18,366 bases of DNA from positions 1,532 through 19,897 of the forward strand of contig JAAMXP010003683.1 in assembly GCA_019693395.1 (NCBI GenBank). The letters run 5' to 3'. Source of the DNA: Ettlia oleoabundans (lineage: Eukaryota; Chlorophyta; Chlorophyceae; Chlamydomonadales). Of the stretch, positions 8,541-18,261 are shown in pieces; within the stretch, counting starts at the first letter, position 1, and every line of letters starts with the position of its first letter. A program made the position numbers and the translations under genes. The notes beneath the pieces were generated by a model. The model saw only the letters and a program-made list of their open reading frames with translations. It had not been told where the DNA came from and did not search any database.

Positions 8541-10233
8541 CTAGTTGCCCAGCAACTTGGCGCGGATTGCATCGCGATCCCAGCTGCTGAGGGTGGCAAA
8601 CGCGTGGGGGGGCTCATGCTGGAAGTGCTCGTGTGGCCGGCCAGACAGCAGGTCATAAGTGGCTCCACGAATGGCATCCTGCAGCAGCAGGTTTACGCAA
8701 GGTGAGGCAGACAGTTTGAGGCAATTCGGAACTGTGGCGTCGGTCGCCAATCAGTGGACCAGAGCAGCGGCATATTATGAAGGCTGTTCGACTGCTGAGC
8801 GCAACTTTCCCAAGAACCAATCCCTACACTGGGCCATATATGGAAGCTGCAATGGGAACGGCAGCTCAAGCCCAACAGATTGCTTGCTGCCCGCGGTCTT
8901 AGCTTTAAGGCTGCCTCCCGCCCTGCACCTCCCCCATACATGGGGAAACACACCACCCCCACAGAGTGACAGCGCTGTTTCCTAACCTTGCTGGGCCCGC
9001 AGGGGCGGATGCCTGTGAGATAAGCGTATGCTTCGTCCAGCTGCATGTCGGTGAACCAATAGAGAGAGGCAATGCCGACGGCAGGGCTGCGCCCCAGGCC
9101 CGCAGTGCAGTGCACGTAAACCTTGTCGCCCGCGGCCCGGCACCGCTCCATGGCGGCCACAGCTGCAAGCGCGCAGGCACAACGGCGACGCGACGGCGGC
9201 GAGGCTATGAGTTGAGGGAGGGAGAACATAGCGGACTGGATGAGCCAAAGAAAAGCAGGCATGGGGAGTACGATTCCCTCCCTTGTGAATGCAGGAAATG
9301 GGCCCCCAACCAGTTCCTCACCCCGTGGCAGGGTGTCACGTAGGGAGTGCGGAGAGAAGTCAACAGCAGGGGTGCGGATGAGCTGCATGCCATGATGCTG
9401 TGCGCAGTCCTTGATTTCCTGCAAGTTGACTTTCCAGTAGGCCAGATCCCTGTCCTGCAGTGGTGGAAAGGGAACGAGACATGAGTGCTGGCCTATGCAG
9501 TATTGGGTTCTGCATAGGCCAGCATGGCATGTATGTACAACTGGTTGGCCAGCACCCACGAGGCTGACCTCGAGCGCTGCATGCACGACATCGCCCGAAA
9601 AGCTGGCACAGGGTGCCCAGCTTTGCCTTCCACCCTGGACACCTGCCTTAAGGCCCCACCTGCTGCAGGTTGAGTATGACATTCACGCCTTCAGCTGCCA
9701 GGGCATCAACGTCTGCCGCATTGCGTGGCTGGCTGCCAACGATCATGGTGGGGGCTATGTAATGGTAGTACAAGCCGCGTTCAAAGGAATACTCAAACGG
9801 GTTCTGCATGTGCTTCCAGCCCATCTTCTCCGCCATGTCCTGCAGGAACAGGGAGAGCAGCGTCTGGTGAGCTATCGAGTGTGGCGCGTACACAATGCCA
9901 CCACACTGTGCCAATGTCGATGCGCCTTGAGCGCCCGAAGGCGGCGCGTTTGAGGGATAATCGTTCGTATGTGGGCCACTCCACCTGATTATAACGTTGC
10001 ACAAGTTGAGCCTCCGGCATTGGGGTGTCGGGAAGTTGAAGGCGGCCGGGAGCGGCGACAGCGGTCTGAGACAGCGCCATGGGAAGGTGCTGGGGCTGCA
10101 ACCGGCGTCCTCCCCCTCCCTGGGCGACATGCACCCATCTGCCGGGCCGCTGCAGCAGCTCTTCTCGGAGAGGGTGGCGCTGCTGCATGCTGCAGTGCAC
10201 CGAGCCAGGGAGGCATAGCGTAGACGTTTGCAT
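8541..10233 (-). CDS. LSF2: LSF2-type plastid glucan (starch) phosphatase
   Basis: Exons 10233-9985, 9839-9660, 9454-9322, 9162-8987 and 8678-8541 join in phase to give 291 aa. LSF2 (Like Sex Four 2) is a dual-specificity-type phosphatase that removes phosphate, mainly at glucose C3, from starch during its breakdown in the plastid. The catalytic loop HCTAGLGRSP gives Cys206 and Arg212 (C-x5-R). Asp175 in PAVDFSPHSLR is the likely general acid. Family marks include YNQDMAEKM, NPFEY, VGSQP (117-121), VILNLQQDRDLAYW, RPCGPSKDAIRGATYDL and a C-terminal segment PPHAFATLSSWDRDAI. No carbohydrate-binding CBM48 module follows, which separates it from SEX4. The first 70 or so residues vary and presumably act as transit peptide, though they are not textbook. 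The first-exon frame is fixed at its 3' end by the conserved YNQ-DMAEK junction; the exact start is less sure. Confidence 0.9.
9486..9524. repeat. Perfect 15-bp inverted repeat with 9-base loop in LSF2 intron 2
   Basis: The arms are TGCTGGCCTATGCAG (9486-9500) and its exact reverse complement (9510-9524), separated by nine bases. It lies inside the intron spanning 9455-9659 of LSF2, about 25 bases from the intron's 3' splice site (exon 3 begins at 9454), so it would form a strong hairpin in the pre-mRNA near the acceptor. Confidence 0.9.
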
Positions 10234-10624
10234 GTTGTGCCCAGTGTTAAGGCAAAGGTAGAGCTGAGGATGGATAGCAGTGTCGGGAGGCGTTTTGGAG
10301 GGGCGAGATGTGAGAATGGGAAACGAAATGCAAAAGATCAGCATGAACGTTGCAGCTGGTGCCGGTGACGGAACCGCGGCCAGTTGGAAGGTGTTGGGAA
10401 TTAGCGGTGAAGTGGACAAGAATGCCGCGGATAAATCCTTTGAACAAAGTGCGTTGGCTGCTACTTGCATAGGGCAGCCGCCAAGGCATCTGATCTCAGC
10501 TTGCGTGCCAATGTACTTGGGTGGCGGTCGGCTGGACTCCTGCTGTTGAAGTCAACAGCCTTGTGTGAGACACTTCGTGCCGCGGAGACTGCATAAGGTC
10601 TATGGTCTCAGTGTATATGAGCGC
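10234..10624 (-). promoter_or_regulatory. LSF2 upstream region
   Basis: About 390 bases between the LSF2 ATG and the PP2C poly(A) motif have no credible coding sequence and must hold the LSF2 promoter and 5' UTR. I see no clear TATA box, repeat or other distinct element. Confidence 0.4.
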
Positions 10625-10629
10625 TTACA
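10625..10629 (-). terminator. Candidate TGTAA polyadenylation signal of PP2C
   Basis: The minus strand reads TGTAA just 7 bases past the TGA stop (10639-10637). No other copy appears before the LSF2 promoter region, so the 3' UTR may be only about 20-30 bases. Confidence 0.5.
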
Positions 10630-10636
10630 GCTTTAT

Positions 10637-13060
10637 TCAAGAGGTATCATCAAATACAAACACAGCAGCAGTGGTGTTGTCCGCCTGGCCCCCTGGCTGC
10701 CGCAAGCTGCCCTTGCGGCTAGCCAGCAGCACCGCCTCACGGCAGAGCTCAAGTGCGGCATCCTCAGCGCTGCCCCCTTCCACCAACACATCAGCAACCA
10801 GCTTCACGGCTGCGCATGGGCTCAGAACCTGCAAATTGACCAGAACAATTCCTGTGATTCAACAAGTGGGAAGAAAAGGGTGCCATTGGTGCACCCCAAA
10901 CCTGCATGCCAGGGTATCTCAGCAGGGCACCCAGGGACACAAGCCTCACCTCCCACACCCCGTCTGTGGCAACAATGAGGCAGACATGCTTTGGCTGTAA
11001 ATGGTGAAACGTGACTGCAAGGGTTCGGAAATGCACTCAAGTTGGAGTTAGTTTGATGGATGACAACCATATGTTTGGGCAGTCAAGCTCTCCACGCATC
11101 CGCTACTTGAAGCCAGACGGATGCAAGCGTAGCAGCCAGTGCCGCTTTGATTGCTTTTTAAAGCTTCCCTGCATTCCACATACATCGCAACTCGTGCTAG
11201 CAATTGAGCCAGGCACGCCGCACCTGAAGGCTCACTAGTCACTCCATAGCTTGACAGCAGGCGGTGGCCCAGCGCGCGTGTCATGCCCAGCTGAAACCCT
11301 CTCACACGGCCCTCCTCAACAGTGAGATACCCATCTTCCTCAGACACCGACACCGCCTTTCCACACTCCGCCGCCAGCCGTGCACGCTCCTGTCTGTCCC
11401 GGCCCCAGTGACGCACCGAAACTGTGACAACAGCAGCAGCAGCGGCAAAAGGCAGAGGCTGGTGTACGATGCTCAATGGAGCAAGCTCTGAGGCTAGTGC
11501 ATGCATGCAAGCGTGGGTTGACACATGCGAGCAAAGCCAGTGATGTGAGTAAAGCAGCGTGGAAGCACCCACTGAATGTAAGCTTGAGTTAGACCGGCGT
11601 CACAGCGGTGCAATACAGCACCATGTTTGCTTTTATGCAGCAGCAAGCAGCCCCACCTACGTCGCCCATGTAGCTGGCTCCTTCCTTCCGGCCCAGCACC
11701 GCCAGGCTATCACCCACGTCAGCAACCACCAGTGTAGTGCCCTGCCAAGATTAGGACAGATGCAGCCGCACATGGAGTGCTAAACGAATTTTGTTAGCAG
11801 CATGACAGCGCTTGCCAGTTACGGTTACTGCTTCCGTATTCTGGACCCGTATTTCTATCTCGTGGCTCATGCTGAACGCAATTTCATGTAAGGGCCGCAC
11901 CTGCACCAGCGCCAGTGTTGCGGATGTGCCGAACTCCACATGGCGGCCAACAGAATTACCAGAGACGTACACCTGATGCATCAAGCATGCAATGGCAGAA
12001 GAGGCAAGGAAGAGAGCGAGTTAACAGGTCAAAAAATTCTGCGCTGGAACCACTTCAGGTGCAGATGGCAACCTGTACAACATCATGCAGTCTGGGCTGC
12101 CACAGGCAATCCCACATAGCCGAAAACCCAACAGCCTTTCACCTCTCGCCTGCCTCACCTTGTCACCATAGTCATCAACTACCAGAGTGTATCGCTGCTC
12201 AAATCTGCACATGCATGGAACTGCATTTAAATGCCAAGGACCTCAAAAGCTGTCCTGCTGCACTGACTGGTACGACTGCCTACTAAATTCCGTATCCACA
12301 TGCATGTGCCAAGGCCTCGCTCACGCAAATGCACCTGCTGCCCTTTGGGAATATGTAGCTTGACGGCGCACTATCATAGACACGCAGGGCGGCTCGATGG
12401 CCTGCTTGGAAAGCCGACATCATAAGCGCCTTCACCTCGGCTGTTGATAAATCTGCAAAGCACCAGCAGTTGGACATCGTTACAGAACACAACTATTGTA
12501 TGCTTTCAATCATTGTACTCTGTGCATGTTTATCGAGCATGCACCATGCTTACTGATCTAGAGGACTCCATCAGCAGCACCTATCACTCACCTGCCAGCT
12601 GTCGGTGATGCAGGAAGCTGTGCTGCAGTGCGTGCATGATGCCCTGGCCTGCTTCCCGGGCCGCAACCTCTCCCAGCATTCCATGACCATCCTGCATTGT
12701 AGAGTTGGCTTCATGAGGATCTGGCAGCAAAGGATGTTCATTGAAAGTTGGCGGCAGCTGCGAGTAGTTGCTACTTGGATTGCAGCCACCACAGCTGCCA
12801 TAACAGCGTGCGACATTGGCGGCAGGAGCTTGAAGTTAACTCACAAGTACCACAGTCACATAGCATTGGGGCCAGCAGCGCTGTTTGAGGTGCTTGGGAT
12901 CATGCAGCTGCTGGGTGAGCACGTAGTCTTGGTTCAGGCTGCCATACCGGCCACCCGGCAGCGATGCCTGCTCGCAACGCGCAGTTCTTAGAAGTGGAGG
13001 CCTTGACGCTGCAGCATACTGGTAATCATCTCGCTGCTCCATCGATGGTCGCGTGCCCAT
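10637..13060 (-). CDS. PP2C-family (PPM) Ser/Thr protein phosphatase
   Basis: Exons 13060-12845, 12691-12592, 12452-12335, 12204-12159, 11972-11901, 11741-11657, 11421-11224, 11014-10950 and 10828-10637 give 363 aa. PP2C enzymes are Mg/Mn-dependent phosphatases that reverse kinase signalling. Conserved motifs appear in order: NQDY (43-46), VVLDGHG (71-76), EFGTSATLALVQGTTLVVADVGDS (split over exons 5 and 6), GMTRALG, LIVATDGVWE (metal-binding Asp296) and ADNTTAAVFVF (Asp350). The metal-site Asp residues 73, 296 and 350 are all present. Residues 1-40 and the exon 3 segment are less conserved. An in-frame TGA precedes the ATG at 13060, which supports this start. Two junctions are open: exon 3/4 could instead use a GTGAGC donor 12 bases downstream with the acceptor just before CGATAC, and exon 7 could start earlier at an in-phase acceptor. 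No targeting signal is clear; the pathway is unknown. Confidence 0.9.
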
Positions 13061-13509
13061 ATGGTCTCAACTGCCTGACGGGAGTAATGAGCCTGTCCTG
13101 GCGCTTTCAATCAAGCAGTCGGGAGCAGCAGCAACTTGTGCAGGGCGGAAGCTGGCGGTGCCTGAGCTGCCGCTAAACCCAGCTATTGAAACTCTGAGAA
13201 ATTAAACTGTGGGTTAACTACGACTGACGGCCAAGCCTGACAGAGTGAAAAGAACTGAAAGCATCAGTCAAGATTCGTTGAACGTTGTGCTCGCTATTGC
13301 CATATATTTTTCACCCTCGTGGACCACAACAAGGTCGTCTTGAGGCGCCTGCAGGCCATGTGGCGCGCGTGCTGCGTTTGCCTGCAGTGACGATAAGATG
13401 GGTTCATCCCTTGTAGCATATAAGCACATTCTCGTTGTTTGGCAGGCCTACGTGTATTGCTGTGCTAGTAGTGAGTTGCGGGTCGCCGGCATCGCGAGAT
13501 AAAAATTAT
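13061..13509. promoter_or_regulatory. Divergent promoter region between PP2C and the SAM carrier
   Basis: The 449 bases between two opposed start codons must contain both promoters. On the plus side there are two TATA-like stretches, TATATTTT at 13303-13310 and TATAAG at 13419-13424, the latter about 86 bases before the carrier ATG. No clear TATA is visible for PP2C. Reading frames in the interval are open by chance only. Confidence 0.5.
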
Positions 13510-16383
13510 ATGGCACTTACCTTCAGCGGCCAGCCGCGCCGCGAGCTGGGGGAGCTTGAGTTTGAGCTGCAGGACCACGGGCAGCAGCTGCTAGTGGGCC
13601 AGCGACCGCGGTCTAGCACCCGCCGCCACCGCCGCCCGCTCTTTGCCAGCGCCAGTATGCAGTCCGGCGCAGGTGCAGCTGGCGGCAGCGACAACCCAAG
13701 CGGCAGCATTAAGCATGTGCCAGCTTTCGTTCTGGCCAGCGCAGCGGAAATCAAGCCGCTTAACCTTGAGGGAGTGCCGCAGTGGCGCATCACTGCGGGC
13801 AACTTGGCCGCCGGCGCCACTGCCGGCTGTGCAGTGGAGGCAGGTGTGCTGCTACTTCGCCCCTTAGAAGTTTATATTGGTGCTTCTTGTTGTGAGGGCT
13901 GCTAATGGCTGTCTACGACTGCTTTCTTGAACAGGTCAGTCCCCATGCACCAGACAACGTCACCCGCCTATCCTTACTAAATATCCCACACAAGTCCTGG
14001 GATCCCCCTCCTGGTGCAGCCCTCTACCCCATCGACACTATCAAGACGCGGCTGCAGGCCATGCGCTCCGGCGGTGGTATCCGAGCGCTGCTGCAAGCGG
14101 GCGGCGGCCGCGCACTGTATGCGGGTGTGTGGGGCAACCTGGCGGGCGTGGCACCTGCATCCGCCATCTTCATGGCTGTCTACGAGCCTGTGAAGCAGGT
14201 GACTGGCTTTGGTGAAAGCTTACAGATTTCTGAATGGAAAGCTGTCCGGGAAGCAGCGTGTCCGTAATGAATTGAAGGCTGAATGGAGCTGCTTGTGGAC
14301 AGGGTGCTGCAGCGCACCGCCTTTTAACACCTTCATGGGGATGCTGTCCTGTCAGGTGGCGGATCTTGATGTCTGTGTTATTGTGACTGGCTGGCAGGCC
14401 TTTGATTGTGTTGCCTTGCATGTTGCGCACCACGCCTGCCATCAAATTTCAATCCCTTACTGTTGCCTGTTTCATCTCGTTGCTGCAGGCTGTATTGAAA
14501 CGTGTTGGTGAGCACCAGCAGTTCTGTGGGCCTCTGGCGGGCGGTGTGGCAGCAGGGCTGGCCTCCTCCCTGGTCCGAGTGCCCACTGAGGTTGTGAAGA
14601 CCCGCATGCAGACAGGTGCGGCGGCAAGCTGTGCACAGTCCGAGCAAGGGTTGGGTTGAGGCAGGGGTTGGGTTTGGGGCCAGCTTGCTGTTCCGAGGTA
14701 TATGAGGGATTGGGTGGTCGCCAGCACACTGTTCAGTTTTTGAAGGGCAGAGTGGGCTTGAGAGGCAGGTGTTGACATGATGGTCATGTTCGCTTGGTAT
14801 CCAATAGGCAGGCAGTAAGCAAGAAGGGCTGGTTCACTGCACACTCCGCTCAAGATGTGAGCTGGCAAGGCATGCGCGCTCCTTGTTTGGCAGTTGCTGG
14901 CTGCCACGAATATCTGCAGCCCTAGACCACCTACCCACCCACCCACCCACCTACCACAGCCCGCTTGTTTGATCCCCTTGCAGGCGAGTTCACCCATGCG
15001 TTCACCGCGCTGCGCACCATCCTGGCGCGTGAGGGTCGGCGCGGCATCTTTGCGGGCTACGGCTCTTTCCTGCTGCGTGATCTGCCCTTTGATGCCATTG
15101 AGTTTGTGGCCTATGAGCAGTTCAAGAGGGGGTGAGTGCACCTTTATATCTGCTGTTCCTTTCTTCCTGCTGCGCCTTGGTGAACGGGAAGTGAATGGTG
15201 CCAATGGCAGGTTCAGAGGGGGTATGGCTGGCAGGACGTGGGGGTGCATATTCTGGTGCATAGACTTGTATACAGCCCTGTCTGGTGCTTTGATGCGCAC
15301 GCTTTGTGCCCTCTTTGCGCAGCCATGACCTGCTTGCCCGGCTGTTCACCCATGACCTGTCAACCACACATGTGCTGCAGCTACCAGGCCACTGTGCTGC
15401 GCGGGACGCGGGACCTCAACCCCGCGGAGCACTCCGTGTTTGGCGCGGTGGCTGGCGCCTTCACGGGCTTGGTCACCACCCCGCTGGATGTGCTGAAGAC
15501 GCGGCTCATGCTGCAGGGCACCTCAGGTAAAGGGCGGAACAAAGAGCGGCAGGTGGAGGGAGAGAGGAGGGAGGAGAGAGGGAGGGAAGCAGGGGGGCTG
15601 TGAGGGGGGAAGCGACAGGACAGAGTGGGACGGTGCAGTTGGGGCAGCGTGGTTGGTAAATGAGCGGGCACGCTCTTGATTGCGGCAAGGTGGCACACTG
15701 CGAGGTGCATGCTGCAGGGCACGTTGGCTTGGGTAAGGGAGGTATGTGGTGATGCAGCTCACTTGAGATGTGGGTGGATGGCAGGCAGTTGAGCAGGCAG
15801 GTAGCTGGCCAAGCTGGAGATGCATGGCACACTATTCTTCCCAACCTTGCTGCTCTGCCCTGCTTGCTCCGTCCAGGTCCCGGCCTTTTCCTGTTCCTTG
15901 TGCTTGAGCTTGCCAGCTGCCCCATCTCGGTTGCTCCTGCACTGCCTGCATTCTTTACTTGCAGGGCAGTACAAGGGTGTGGTAGATTGCGCCACCAAGA
16001 TCATTCGTGAGGAGGGTGCGGGCGCCATGTTCCGGTGCGGCTGCAGCTGGGTGGGCACCAGCATGGGCACCAGCAGCCTCATCCGCTTCCGCCCTCTCAT
16101 GGAGACGCTTTGTACTACTACTTGCCCATGTCATGCTCCTCCTTTGGGCCCCACATGCCTGCGTGCCCGCCTGCCTCACCTGCCTTCTTGCTTACTTGCT
16201 GGCTTGTGTGCTCGCCTGCCTGCCTGCAGTGGCTGGGAGCCACGCGTGATGTGGATTGGCATTGGCGGCAGCGTGTTCTTCACTGTGTTGGAGGCATCCA
16301 AGCGGTTCTACGCGCCCAAGCCCCCGCCTGCCCCGCTCAAGCCTTGCTGCGCCGGCAAGGGGAAGAAGGAGGCAAAGGCCTGA
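13510..16383 (+). CDS. SAMC: S-adenosylmethionine carrier (mitochondrial carrier family), plastid/mitochondrial
   Basis: Exons 13510-13843, 14020-14198, 14489-14615, 14984-15131, 15381-15526, 15965-16034 and 16230-16383 join in phase to give 385 aa. The family exchanges cytosolic S-adenosylmethionine for S-adenosylhomocysteine across the plastid or mitochondrial inner membrane, feeding organellar methylation. Three carrier repeats are visible by their signatures: PIDTIKTR (115-122), PTEVVKTR (203-210) and PLDVLKTR (297-304). Each is followed by a glycine-rich helix pair. SAM-carrier-specific text includes ALYPIDTIKTRLQ, LVRVPTEVVKTRMQTG, GYGSFLLRDLPFDAIEF and RVMWIGIGGSVFF. The first 85 or so residues are a poorly conserved Arg/Ser-rich extension that could be a transit peptide. 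The C-terminal tail is Pro/Lys-rich. The start is the first ATG after an in-frame stop; the N-terminal boundary is the only soft part of the model. Family assignment is firm, organelle is inferred. Confidence 0.92.
14933..14950 (+). repeat. ACCC tandem repeat in SAM carrier intron 3
   Basis: About four and a half ACCC units lie within the pyrimidine-rich part of the intron, some 30 bases before the acceptor used for exon 4. It is an ordinary microsatellite. Confidence 0.7.
15541..15615 (+). repeat. Polypurine tract in SAM carrier intron 5
   Basis: Some 75 bases just after the exon 5 donor are almost entirely purine on the sense strand, mostly GGGA and GAGA units with runs of six G. The tract includes at least five GGG runs, so it has both triplex (H-DNA) and loose quadruplex potential. 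Only a few pyrimidines interrupt it. Confidence 0.7.
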
Positions 16384-17049
16384 GGCACAACCACCTGCTA
16401 TATTTGATGCTCCTAAGGAACCGCTGCTTAGGCTTCTGCTGGCGCTGCAGTGAGCCACCACATGCTGCTGGCACTACGTCTGCCACCGGTGACATGTCTG
16501 CCCTACACTATCCGGTTGGGCTCTGGCCACAGTACAGCGGCCGTCTTGCGCCGAATTTTTTCAATCACTTAATCATCATTCACTTGCAACCTTCCTGCCA
16601 TTCCTTTTTCTATGTCTGACTGCCCCTTTCTTCATGAGCAGCGCTGACCAGCCGTACCCTGGGTGGCGTGACGTCCTTGGCCCTCCTGGCCCATGTGGGC
16701 TTGCTGGGGTTGAGGTTGACTCTCCTTGTCAGCACAATCAGGCAATTTACATGTCCTCACGTAAAAACACGTAGGGTTTCGTCGTCCTTTCCTTGGCTAG
16801 GGGCGACTGCTAAGGATATGATGAGTGAGCAGCGCAGACCAACAATCCCATTCGGCTCCATTTCTACTTGCTTGTGCCAACCTTATCCATCTCTTATGCT
16901 TGCTGTGAGCGTCAGATGCGCACCAAGGGTGGCAGGGGGGCTTTGCGGCCGGCCAGGTACCCTGCCCCAGCAGCAGCACGTTGTTGGTGCGGTGGTGGCC
17001 CCTCGACGCTCGCTGCGGGCTTTGGCCTTCAAGAACCAGCAGCGGAACA
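16384..17049 (+). other. Intergenic region: SAM carrier 3' UTR and upstream of the SnoaL-like gene
   Basis: About 670 bases contain no firmly supported exon. I find no TGTAA on the plus strand after the carrier stop, so the carrier's 3' end is not resolved. A frame open from about 16818 to 17156 includes an ATG at 16899 followed by an Ala/Arg/Gly-rich, transit-peptide-like sequence (MLAVSVRCAPRVAGG...), which may be a first exon of the next gene; see the finding. Confidence 0.4.
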
Positions 17050-18261
17050 ATGGAGGCTCCGCTAGCCAGGGTCTCGACGCGTCACGTGACCAGCTTCACG
17101 CCACCAAGGTTCGTGGCAGGTGTAAACTCAAAGTGGAAGGCGTGGGAAGGCAGTGAGGGCGAAGCGGACGTGTCCAAGGTGTGCGCTTGAGGCGGCGCGA
17201 TTTCTGCCGCCCAGCTGCCTGTTAACAGGAGCAATTCGCACGCTGAGGTATCAACCTTGTCCTCCTTGATGCAGATGCTGAACCTCACTCTGGAGTACTT
17301 TGAGGTGAGCAACTTAAATGCAGTTACCACCTTTTAGTGCTGCCAACAATGGCCTGCGCGGTGAAGTGGTTTGCATTGCCGCTGCCTGCATTGCCACATC
17401 TTGCTACCAACCCTGTGCAACATGCGGCCCATAGTTGGCCACCCTCCTCCTCCCACACCATGCTTGACCTTCAGGAGCTCATGTCCAAGGGCAACCTGGA
17501 GGTGGCCCACAAGATACTGGACCCAGATGTGCAGCACAAGGACATGGTGGGTGGGTGTGGATCTGCCGCCCGCACCTCCAGCACCTCCAGAGCTTTGACC
17601 ATCTCGAAAAGTAGGCTGCATACTCAGCCTCCCTGTACCGTGATCTGCTCATCATGCAGGTGCGCAACGAGGGCAGGACGGGTATCAGCGTAAGTACAGC
17701 CAGCAGAACGGGTCTGCTTTGAAGGCACGTCTGTTCAAGTTTTGCTCTATTTGAAGCTCTGCATTATTGGGCTCACTGGCTGATTCTCACCTCGATCAGG
17801 CTATACCACCGCTTGCAAGTGTATGCGGCATTTCGATTTTTCATGTTGTGTGCCATTGTTTGCTGCACTATGTACCTACCGTATGCATACTGGCGGCACT
17901 GTAATGCAGGCGTACCAGCGCTACATTGCGGACTTGAAGAAAGCCTACCCCAATATTTACGTAAGGGCTGGGCTGGCTGCACTGTCGGATTGGTTGGGTT
18001 GATTTGCTTGACCGAGTTGTGTTGGGTTGGTTCGAATGTTGGCCATGGTTAAGAGGATGTTGGTAAGCCCAGCCATGCCAGCCGCGACGAATATACTGGT
18101 ATGCAGCAAGTGTGCACGGCATGCTGACACCTGCCGCTACTGGATGTTGAACTGGCAATTGATGCCCGCAGGTGCGCCCCACACAGTTTGGTGTGGTGGA
18201 CACCCACACCCTGTTCGTGGCATTTGAGGGAAAGGCTACTGACCAAACGCCCCTGTTTAAG
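17050..18261 (+). CDS. SnoaL/NTF2-like domain protein (3' part outside the window)
   Basis: Exons 17050-17178, 17275-17304, 17475-17546, 17660-17689, 17910-17960 and 18172-18261 all join in phase 0, giving 134 codons; a donor follows 18261 and the gene continues past the right edge. The conserved part reads LNLTLEYFEELMSKGNLEVAHKIL... then KDMVRNEGRTGISAYQRYI, KKAYPNIYVRPTQFGVVDT and LFVAFEGKATDQTPLFK, in separate exons. This pattern (helix, D-P-D-V-x-H strand, GxxGIxAYxxY helix, F-x-x-x-G-K/x strand) is that of SnoaL-like members of the NTF2-like cone fold, which includes polyketide cyclases and many uncharacterised proteins. Catalytic activity is unknown. The 43 residues before the domain are Arg/Ser/Thr-rich at the start and could target an organelle. 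The exon 1 frame was chosen because only it has a strong GT donor (17179) in phase with exon 2; the true start may be further upstream. Confidence 0.72.

Noticed and set aside
11498..11509. TGCATGCATGCA 12-base palindrome as a possible RY-type regulatory element
   Set aside because: It lies in a PP2C intron, similar CATGCATG words recur nearby (12297-12308), and short alternating words of this kind are common; no evidence for function.
3979..13060. The five minus-strand genes as a polycistronic unit or metabolic gene cluster
   Set aside because: Most genes have their own poly(A) motif and upstream gap, all have introns, and their roles (cell surface, photosystem I, acetylation, starch, signalling) do not form one pathway.
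14930..14955. ACCC repeats considered as a CRISPR-like or telomere-like array
   Set aside because: Only four to five four-base units with no spacers, inside an intron pyrimidine tract of a eukaryotic gene.
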